5,452 bases of DNA from positions 1-5,452 of the forward strand of contig JAKJFO010000253.1 of the NCBI GenBank assembly GCA_022704885.1. The letters are read 5' to 3'. Shown here piece by piece: positions 1-5,178 of the stretch. The position numbers and the translations under genes are program-made. The notes under the pieces are model-generated. The model searched no databases. It worked only from the letters and a program-made list of their open reading frames with translations, and was not told the origin of the DNA. The number at the start of each line of letters is the position of its first letter. The stretch's first letter is position 1. Source of the DNA: Candidatus Rifleibacteriota bacterium. Lineage in GTDB: Bacteria > Riflebacteria > Ozemobacteria > Ozemobacterales > Ozemobacteraceae.

Positions 1-349
1 CGGTGTCGCGCACGATGCTTTCAACGTTGACCAGCTCTTTTTTCAGGCGAGCAACGAGTTTCGGCCCGAACTGCGGGTCTTCGAGCATCAGCAGATGCGA
101 GTCGAAGATGGCGGCGTATTTTTCTCCATGCCGCTCTTCGGCCTTGCGCCGCAGGTTCTGAATATCAGTCGCGGTCATGCGCACCGCCGCGTTGTAACGC
201 TCGAGCTCGGCATCGACCTGATCGGGCGCGATTTCAACGCGTTTGACTTCGATGCGTTTGCGAAACACATAGGCCCGTGCCAGGCAGGCGCCGGGCGAGC
301 CGATAATGCCTTTGAGAATGACCGACTGCTTTTCTGCCGTTTCCGTCAT
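1..349 (-). CDS. ptsI: PTS enzyme I (PEP-protein phosphotransferase), N-terminal part, cut by left window edge
   Basis: Enzyme I takes phosphate from phosphoenolpyruvate and passes it to HPr in the cytoplasm, the first step of every PTS sugar import chain. About 116 residues are visible. They match the family's N-terminal end: an LKGIIGSPGACLARAYVF segment (residues 12-29, compare the usual GI-ASPG-AIG-A), then a charged helical stretch, then AAIFDSHLLMLEDPQF (79-94), which is the well-known AIFEAHLMMLEDPE-type helix, and NVESIV (108-113) where NAEWAV is usual. The active-site histidine, near residue 190 in known enzymes, and the PEP-binding barrel lie beyond the edge, so catalytic competence cannot be judged. 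The ATG at 349 is preferred because the conserved LKGI begins 11 residues later and a GAGGAA ribosome site lies 10 bases upstream, inside the end of the HPr gene. Only one base separates it from the HPr stop, so translation is probably coupled. Confidence 0.93.
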   Translation of the reverse strand, partial: MTETAEKQSVILKGIIGSPGACLARAYVFRKRIEVKRVEIAPDQVDAELERYNAAVRMTATDIQNLRRKAEERHGEKYAAIFDSHLLMLEDPQFGPKLVARLKKELVNVESIVRDT

Positions 350-350
350 G

Positions 351-623
351 TCACGCCATTTCCTCGCCGAAGCCGCTTTCAATCAGCGACGCCAGCGCGT
401 CAACGGCTTCGAGTTCGTCGCTGCCGTCAGCCGTGATGGTGACACGCTGTCCCGGGCCGGCGGCGAGCATCATTACGCCGAGAATGCTCTTGGCATTGAT
501 CTCGGTGTCTTCCTTGATCAGCTGAATTTCCGACTCGAACTTGCCGGCCAGCTTGACCACCAGTGAAGCCGGGCGCGCGTGCAGCCCGAGCTTGTTGCGA
601 ATTTCGACTTCTTTACGCTTCAT
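351..623 (-). CDS. ptsH: PTS phosphocarrier protein HPr
   Basis: HPr is the small cytoplasmic carrier that receives phosphate from enzyme I and hands it to EIIA. The 90-residue product is normal length. The active-site motif LGLHARPAS (residues 12-20) places the phosphorylated histidine at position 15, followed by the conserved Arg17 and Pro18. The second signature, INAKSILGVMML (42-53), contains Ser46, the position phosphorylated by HPr kinase/phosphorylase in organisms that have it. The E. coli protein also has a serine here without a kinase, but the surrounding AKSILGVM-LAAG context is the one common in kinase-bearing lineages. The start is supported by GAGGAA overlapping the EIID stop codon, with a 9-base intergenic gap. 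Its place between EIID and EI means carrier and enzyme I are co-produced with this permease; whether they also serve other EII complexes in the cell cannot be told from here. Confidence 0.97.
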   Translation of the reverse strand: MKRKEVEIRNKLGLHARPASLVVKLAGKFESEIQLIKEDTEINAKSILGVMMLAAGPGQRVTITADGSDELEAVDALASLIESGFGEEMA

Positions 624-632
624 GCTAGTTCC

Positions 633-1424
633 TCAGATCAGAATACCCCAGTGGTAAAGCACCAGGGCGCAAACCATCAACAAAAAAGAAATCAGCAGCA
701 CATCGATGCGGGCCCGATAGGCAACCGTGCCAAGCGAGACCAGCACCAGCGCGCCGATTCCCTGAACGACTTTTTCCCCGAAATAAAAATATTCAATCGG
801 CAGATTGGTGAGAAGGAAGGGCGTATGGAGGTTGACGTGATTCGGCACCAGGTAGGCCAGCAGTACCAGCGTGCCATAGCGCAGACTCTGCCGAATCTGC
901 GGGAACTGGAACTGACGCAGCGACCTGATGATGTGCGTGCCTTCGCGATAGCCCCAGAAGATGCCGAAGAACCTGAAATACAGGTGCGGCAGGTTGTAGA
1001 GCGCGAGAAATATCAGCGGCGTCAGCAGGTAGTTGCCGAAAGCGAACGCCAGCGCCGCCGCCGCCACGAATGGGCGCCAGCTGTCCCAGAAGAGGCCGTC
1101 ACCGATCGCCGCACAGGCAGTCATCAGGCCTTCTTTGGTGTCGTGAATGATGTCTTCCGTGATTTCGCCGCGGCTGAGGCGTTCTTCGAGCGCCAGCGTC
1201 ACGCCCATGACGATCGAGGCGAAATACGGGTTGGTATTGAAATACTCAAGATGCCGCAGATAAGCGGCTTCTCGTGCCGGCCCGGGTGCATGCAGACGAT
1301 CGAGCGCCGGGCTGATCGCGTAAAGAAAGCCCATGTTCATCATACCCCGGTAGTTCCAGGATGACTGTAGAAAGAAGCTGCGAAAGGCGATTTTGGCGAG
1401 CATGAAGCGTGGCAGATTTCTCAT
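633..1424 (-). CDS. PTS mannose/fructose/sorbose-family EIID membrane subunit
   Basis: EIID pairs with EIIC to form the sugar-conducting membrane part of mannose-family PTS permeases, a subunit found only in this PTS family. The 263-residue product shows the family landmarks in order: RSFFLQSSWNYRGMMNMGFL (residues 15-34), HLEYFNTNPYFASIVMGVTL (58-77), and GLMTACAAIGDGLFWDSWRP (99-118), corresponding to the canonical GLMGPLAGIGDSLFW-RP motif. Hydrophobic segments follow at about 119-145, 184-194, 219-234 and 241-257, consistent with a membrane-anchored C-terminal half. The usual GPLAG is here TACAA, a variation that does not touch the conserved GD and FW. The ATG overlaps the EIIC stop by four bases (ATGA), indicating coupled synthesis with its partner. 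Transported sugar cannot be read from sequence; the family covers mannose, glucose, fructose, sorbose, amino sugars and others. The large antisense frame across this gene is a shadow. Confidence 0.95.
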   Translation of the reverse strand: MRNLPRFMLAKIAFRSFFLQSSWNYRGMMNMGFLYAISPALDRLHAPGPAREAAYLRHLEYFNTNPYFASIVMGVTLALEERLSRGEITEDIIHDTKEGLMTACAAIGDGLFWDSWRPFVAAAALAFAFGNYLLTPLIFLALYNLPHLYFRFFGIFWGYREGTHIIRSLRQFQFPQIRQSLRYGTLVLLAYLVPNHVNLHTPFLLTNLPIEYFYFGEKVVQGIGALVLVSLGTVAYRARIDVLLISFLLMVCALVLYHWGILI

Positions 1425-2215
1425 TTGGCAGCGCTCCTCCAGCCGTAGCGGTAGATCACCAGCAGCGCCGCGCCAATTCCCAGCCAGATTTTAGCCGGCA
1501 GCAGCGTAAAAACGATGATAGCGCCGATGAACAGACGCATTTCACGACGGTCTTTGATGCACATGCTGGCCAGCACCGAAAAGCCAACCGCCGGCAGCAG
1601 GCCCTGCACCACGATAAAGCCGCTGGCGTGTTTGAAGCTCAGCGTGCTGGTGAAGTAGCGCAGCGGCTCGACCCCGAGCCAGACCACGAGAAAGCAGAAA
1701 ATGAAGGCCTTGGTAAAGGTGAACATACCGCCGAGAGTGTGCCCGAAAGCGATGGCCCAGAGCTGGTTGTTTTCGACCTTCTGACTGACCCATGCATCGA
1801 TGCCAGTGTTGAGGCGGCGCACGAACATGTCGAGACTGCGCCCGAGCAGGCCGAGCGCAACGGCGAGCAGCAGCGCGATGGTGTAGCAGACTTCACGCTC
1901 TGAGTAGCTTTCGTAACCGTGCCCGGCGATGAAGCCGAGGGCAACCGAAAGCACCGAAGCCAGCGCCGCATCAGGCGGCACGTTCATGCCGAGCGGCAGC
2001 TGTTCGATCCAGATCAGCTGGAGAATGGTGCCGACCATCAGGCCGAGTTTGAGGCCGGCCGCAGCTTCGCCGAACATGTTGCCGAGAAACAGACCGGTCA
2101 GCGGCGCCGCCACGATCGGCTGCGAAATCATGAACTGCCAGGTCGCCGTCGAATCGAGATCGACGATGCCGCCGATAAGGGCGATCAGCAGCGAGGCAGT
2201 GAGATGTTCGGGCAT
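1421..2215 (-). CDS. PTS mannose/fructose/sorbose-family EIIC membrane subunit
   Basis: EIIC is the polytopic membrane subunit that, with EIID, carries sugar across the cytoplasmic membrane while EIIB phosphorylates it. The 264-residue product contains the family signature near the N terminus: GGIVDLDSTATWQFMISQPI (residues 15-34) followed by VAAPLTGLFLGN (35-46), then GLKLGLMVGTILQLIWI (54-70) and an LPLGMNVPPDAALAS loop (73-87). Hydrophobic stretches span much of the protein (about 5-20, 32-48, 54-70, 85-99, 112-127, 165-182, 198-219, 227-255). The length fits the AgaC/ManY/SorA-type family. The start has a good GGAG site six bases upstream and lies 13 bases past the SBP stop. Its stop overlaps the EIID start. 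In ordinary mannose-type operons EIIC directly follows EIIB; here two ABC-transporter genes lie between them. No key motif is missing. Substrate is not predictable. Confidence 0.95.
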   Translation of the reverse strand: MPEHLTASLLIALIGGIVDLDSTATWQFMISQPIVAAPLTGLFLGNMFGEAAAGLKLGLMVGTILQLIWIEQLPLGMNVPPDAALASVLSVALGFIAGHGYESYSEREVCYTIALLLAVALGLLGRSLDMFVRRLNTGIDAWVSQKVENNQLWAIAFGHTLGGMFTFTKAFIFCFLVVWLGVEPLRYFTSTLSFKHASGFIVVQGLLPAVGFSVLASMCIKDRREMRLFIGAIIVFTLLPAKIWLGIGAALLVIYRYGWRSAAK

Positions 2216-2228
2216 CGGCGTCTCCAGT

Positions 2229-3512
2229 TCAGCGGCGGTTGTTCCATTCGGTTTCGAAATCGTTGAGCGCGTATTCCGGTGTGATATCGCCGTTCAACAC
2301 AGCCTTGAGCTTATCACCGAGCGGCGCATAAATCTCACCGCGGCGCGGACTGCTGATAATCTTGCGGCTCATCTGCAGCTGTCGAATGAAGGTCTGCAGG
2401 TAAGGATCGCGCTTGAGTTCAGGCAAAGCAAAAACGGCACGGCGCGCCGGCAGGCCAAAATTCACCATCGACAGCTGCTTTTGCACTTCGACACTGTACA
2501 TGTATTTGATAAAACGCAGCGCTGCTTCTGATGAACGGCTGTTCTTATTAATAACCAGAGTTTGACAACCGGTCGGCGAATAAGAACCCTGTGGCCCCTC
2601 GGGCAGCTCTGAAATACCGAGATTGCTGGTATCGTCTTTGAACGCCGAGCCGGCCAGCACGCTTCTGATCGCCCAGGGGCCTGAAAACATCATGCTGACC
2701 TGGCCGCTGCCGAAACTGTGCATCATGGTCTGATAGGCGTTGGCGCGTAGACTGACCGGCGGCACTGCTTTGAGGCCATCTTTGAGATGCTGCAGAAACT
2801 GCATGGCCTTGCGGGTTTCGTCTGAATTTATCGCCAGACTGCCGTCGGGTGCGAAATACTGGCCGCCAAAACCGAAAAGAAACGGCTCGAAATACCAGCC
2901 GTTCGGGTAGATGAAAAAGCCGTAACGGCCAAGGTTCGAATCGGTGAGCTTCTCAGCGGCGGCGGCAAATTCATCGAAATTCTTCGGAACGCTGACACCC
3001 TTTTCGGCCAGGTGCTTTTTGTTATAGAACAGGCCGAGACAGTCTACCGAGATTGGTATCGCCCAGTATTTTTCATTGTGAGTGATAACACCGCGCGCAA
3101 TCGGCACCATATCGGCGAGTTCGTCTTTGATCTGTGCCTCACCCAGTTCGCGCACCAGCTGTTTTGCCACGAACTCGGTCAGCCAGAAACGGTCAGCACG
3201 CATGACATCGGGCCCGGCGCCTTCACTGACGCCCTGAATAAACTTTTCACGCGCCTTGTAAAAATCGACGCTGACTTCGTTGACTTCGATATCAGGGTTG
3301 GCAACCATGAAATCGCGCAGCAGATCGGGCATTATCCGGGCTTCCGCCCCTTCCATGGTGTTCCAGAATTCGAGGTGAATACGGCCGCCACTGCCGCCGC
3401 CGGCCTGACCGCCACTGCCGCAGCAGCCGACAATCAGGCAGAGAGATAGCAGCAGCCCGCTGATAGCGAGCGGCCACGCACTTCTTATTCCCTTATTCTG
3501 GCCTGTCTTCAT
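2229..3512 (-). CDS. Sugar ABC transporter substrate-binding lipoprotein (MalE-like, SBP family 1)
   Basis: This is an extracytoplasmic sugar-binding lipoprotein that normally delivers ligand to a permease pair driven by a MalK-type ATPase. A basic N-region (K2, K7, R10), a hydrophobic core (about 12-29) and a lipobox IVGC with lipidated Cys30 are visible; Cys31 follows at once, then a Gly/Ser linker (32-43). The mature part starts IHLEFWNTMEG (45-55), with GPDVMRADRFW (100-110), WAIPISVDCLGLFYNKKHL (150-168), GQVSMMFSGPWAI (270-282), SPTGCQTLVINKNS (312-325) and GEIYAPLGDKLKAVLNG (392-408), all family-1 and MalE-like landmarks. At 427 residues it has typical length. The ligand is probably an oligosaccharide or sugar, but this is family-level inference. 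The partner ATPase gene is immediately upstream; no permease gene is visible. The ATG fits the signal peptide but has no Shine-Dalgarno sequence in the preceding 12 bases, unlike most of its neighbours. Confidence 0.93.
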   Translation of the reverse strand: MKTGQNKGIRSAWPLAISGLLLSLCLIVGCCGSGGQAGGGSGGRIHLEFWNTMEGAEARIMPDLLRDFMVANPDIEVNEVSVDFYKAREKFIQGVSEGAGPDVMRADRFWLTEFVAKQLVRELGEAQIKDELADMVPIARGVITHNEKYWAIPISVDCLGLFYNKKHLAEKGVSVPKNFDEFAAAAEKLTDSNLGRYGFFIYPNGWYFEPFLFGFGGQYFAPDGSLAINSDETRKAMQFLQHLKDGLKAVPPVSLRANAYQTMMHSFGSGQVSMMFSGPWAIRSVLAGSAFKDDTSNLGISELPEGPQGSYSPTGCQTLVINKNSRSSEAALRFIKYMYSVEVQKQLSMVNFGLPARRAVFALPELKRDPYLQTFIRQLQMSRKIISSPRRGEIYAPLGDKLKAVLNGDITPEYALNDFETEWNNRR

Positions 3513-3522
3513 AAAATCGGAA

Positions 3523-3546
3523 AAGGAGGGCGAGAGCTCCCTCCTT
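3523..3546 (-). promoter_or_regulatory. Perfect 8-bp hairpin in the ATPase-SBP gap, with buried Shine-Dalgarno sequence
   Basis: On the transcribed strand AAGGAGGG (3546 to 3539), an 8-base loop AGCTCTCG, and CCCTCCTT (3530 to 3523) form an exact inverted repeat, then TTCCGATTTT up to the SBP start. The 5' arm is a perfect Shine-Dalgarno sequence, but it is 26 bases from the SBP ATG and has no start codon at normal distance. The 3' arm resembles the anti-Shine-Dalgarno end of 16S rRNA. It could be a leaky attenuator (the T-rich tail is interrupted), an mRNA-processing or stability element that sets SBP output relative to the ATPase, as known for intergenic hairpins in sugar ABC operons, or a translation control element. 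The structure is seen; the function is inferred. Confidence 0.5.
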
Positions 3547-3564
3547 CATTCAGTCGATAGCTAT

Positions 3565-3576
3565 GCGGCATGCCGC
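3565..3576. repeat. 12-bp perfect palindrome GCGGCATGCCGC in the ATPase-SBP gap
   Basis: The self-complementary 12-mer lies just after the ATPase stop codon and is directly preceded on the + strand by a second palindrome, ATAGCTAT (3557-3564). Together with the hairpin at 3523-3546, much of this 71-base gap is dyad-symmetric. It could be a small RNA stem or a protein-binding site, or chance in GC-rich DNA; no family assignment is possible. Confidence 0.3.
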
Positions 3577-3583
3577 GCGGGTG

Positions 3584-4699
3584 TCAGTCGTTCTTGCGCT
3601 TGATTCTCGTGGTGTCTGACTGCTTGAAGAGGTGGAAGCATTTCACCGGAACGTGCGCGGTGACCTGCTGACCGACTTCGACCTTGACCGACGGTTCGAC
3701 GCGGGCATTGATGCTGTGCCCGTTGCCAACCAGGTAGAGGTAGGTTTCGGCGCCCATCGGCTCGATCAGATCGACGCGGCAGGGCAGTTGCAGGGTCGGC
3801 AGGTTTTCGGGGTTTTCGAGGGTAATGTGCTCAGGGCGGATGCCGAGATACATGTTGTCTTCGAAATCGCTGACGAAATGCTCGTCGAGCTTGATCTGCC
3901 AGGGGTGGGCGTTACCCTTGTCGTCTTTGAACGGCAGTTCGAGGCCTTTGTCGGTGCGTTTGACCTTGAGAATGTTCATCGGCGGCGAACCGATGAAAGT
4001 CGCGACGAACACGTTGGCCGGGCGGTCGTAGATAACGCCGGGCACGTCGTATTGCTGAATGATGCCTTCGTGCAGCAGAACGATGCGGTCGGCCATAGTC
4101 ATGGCTTCGACCTGATCGTGGGTTACGTAGACGAAGGTGGTTTTGAGGCGCTGATGCAGCTTCTTGATCTCGGCGCGCATCTGCACGCGCAGCTTGGCAT
4201 CGAGGTTGGAGAGCGGTTCGTCCATGAGAAAGACTTTGGGTTCGCGCACGATGGCGCGGCCGAGGGCGACGCGCTGGCGCTGACCACCGGAAAGCTGTTT
4301 GGGCAGACGATCGAGGTATTCGCGCAGACCGAGAATACTGGCGGCTTCTTCGACGCGGCGGTTGATTTCTTCAACCGGAAACTTGCGCAGTTTGAGGCCG
4401 AACGACAGGTTATCACGCACGTTCATGTGCGGATAAAGAGCGTAGTTCTGAAAAACCATGGCGATATCGCGGTCTTTTGGCGGCAGATTGTTGACTACAA
4501 CGTCGCCAATTCTGATTTCGCCGTCAGTGATGTCTTCGAGGCCGGCGACCATGCGCAGACTCGTGCTTTTGCCGCAACCAGACGGACCAACCAGCACGAC
4601 GAACTCGCGATCTTCGATCTTGAGGTCGATTCCCTTAACAGTCGCCTCTTTGGCGCCTTCGTAAGTCTTAACTACCTTGGAAAACAGAATGGAAGCCAT
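3584..4699 (-). CDS. Sugar ABC importer ATPase, MalK/UgpC/MsmK type
   Basis: This cytoplasmic ATPase powers CUT1-type sugar ABC importers as a dimer bound to the permease pair. All nucleotide-binding motifs are intact: Walker A GPSGCGKS (residues 38-45), Q-loop Gln84 in FQNYALYPHM, signature LSGGQRQRVALGRA (136-149), Walker B VFLMDEP with catalytic Glu161, D-loop SNLD (164-167) and H-loop His194 in VTHDQVEAMT. FIGSPPMN (235-242) and GIRPEHI (286-292) identify the MalK/UgpC/MsmK subgroup with its C-terminal TOBE regulatory domain; 371 residues is the expected length. The start has GAGGA six bases upstream and lies 14 bases after the EIIB stop. Family knowledge: MsmK-type ATPases can serve several importers, and E. 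coli MalK is inhibited by dephosphorylated EIIA-Glc through its regulatory domain. Here it sits inside a PTS operon with a different (mannose-type) EIIA, so any direct control is speculative. Exact substrate and hence gene symbol are not assigned. Confidence 0.96.
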   Translation of the reverse strand: MASILFSKVVKTYEGAKEATVKGIDLKIEDREFVVLVGPSGCGKSTSLRMVAGLEDITDGEIRIGDVVVNNLPPKDRDIAMVFQNYALYPHMNVRDNLSFGLKLRKFPVEEINRRVEEAASILGLREYLDRLPKQLSGGQRQRVALGRAIVREPKVFLMDEPLSNLDAKLRVQMRAEIKKLHQRLKTTFVYVTHDQVEAMTMADRIVLLHEGIIQQYDVPGVIYDRPANVFVATFIGSPPMNILKVKRTDKGLELPFKDDKGNAHPWQIKLDEHFVSDFEDNMYLGIRPEHITLENPENLPTLQLPCRVDLIEPMGAETYLYLVGNGHSINARVEPSVKVEVGQQVTAHVPVKCFHLFKQSDTTRIKRKND

Positions 4700-4713
4700 G
4701 TTTTATCCTCGCT

Positions 4714-5178
4714 TTACAGTATATCACCTAACGGCAGTGGTTCGTTCTGGGGTGTCGGCTGGAACACCGGCGCTACGCCCATGTCCAGGATCATGTTGAA
4801 ATAACGGCGATCTTCGTTATCGACGTGCAGAGCTTCGAAGATCTCCTCTTTGTCGTCGCGTGAATGCATGCCGCCGACGTTGAAGCGATGCGGCGTGATG
4901 CCTTTCTGCAGGCATGCCCAGGCGTCGCGCGGCGAAGCCACTAGAATGAAAGATTGTTCAGAAACCTCTTCGGCGGCGATTTCGCCGGTCGAAAAGAATT
5001 TGAGCTCGATTTCAGGTGGAACGCTCAGCGCCATGAGTTCCTGGCGCATGATGTCTTCGCTGATCTTGTCGTTGATCACCAGCAGGCGATCGGGCCTGAC
5101 TTCAGGCAGCCAGCCTACAATGACCTGGCCGTGAATCAGACGGTCGTCGATGCGTAAAAATGCGGCGGGTTTCGTCAT
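4714..5178 (-). CDS. PTS mannose/fructose/sorbose-family EIIB subunit
   Basis: EIIB takes phosphate from EIIA on a histidine and transfers it to the incoming sugar at the EIIC/EIID complex on the cytoplasmic face. The 154-residue product carries the active-site motif RIDDRLIHGQV (residues 9-19), with phosphorylated His16, and GWLPEVRPDRLLVINDKIS (22-40), as in ManX/SorB/LevE-type EIIB domains. NVGGMHSRDDKEEI (100-113) corresponds to the conserved NVGGMH-REG loop. Length is normal for a free-standing EIIB. The ATG overlaps the EIIA stop as ATGA, and no strong Shine-Dalgarno sequence is seen, so initiation probably depends on ribosomes finishing EIIA. Alternatively, a slippery A-run just upstream could make an EIIA-EIIB fusion. 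The gene after it is an ABC ATPase rather than the expected EIIC. Confidence 0.95.
   Translation of the reverse strand: MTKPAAFLRIDDRLIHGQVIVGWLPEVRPDRLLVINDKISEDIMRQELMALSVPPEIELKFFSTGEIAAEEVSEQSFILVASPRDAWACLQKGITPHRFNVGGMHSRDDKEEIFEALHVDNEDRRYFNMILDMGVAPVFQPTPQNEPLPLGDIL

Noticed and set aside
579..1364. 261-codon + strand frame antisense to EIID
   Set aside because: The EIID frame carries all family landmarks; the antisense translation is Gln/Arg-rich with no domain pattern and no ribosome site noticed.
1409..2531. Several + strand frames of 115-200 codons across EIIC and the SBP 3' end
   Set aside because: They overlap each other and lie opposite well-supported genes, with shadow-like composition.
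3523..3546. Calling the gap hairpin a true rho-independent terminator that ends the operon
   Set aside because: The T-tract is interrupted (TTTTCCGATTTT) and the SBP starts at once with no promoter recognised between, so full termination would leave the downstream PTS genes unexpressed. Partial attenuation remains possible.
2229..4699. The ABC pair as a recently transferred cassette
   Set aside because: No transposase, direct repeats or obvious base-composition change is visible at 2216-2228 or 4700-4713, and the spacing is operon-like. An old insertion cannot be excluded.
3632..4804. 390-codon open frame on the + strand across the ATPase gene, longer than the ATPase itself
   Set aside because: It is antisense to a gene with every ABC ATPase motif intact, and its translation is a low-complexity, charged sequence with no recognisable motif. 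Long antisense frames are expected from codon bias in GC-rich genes.
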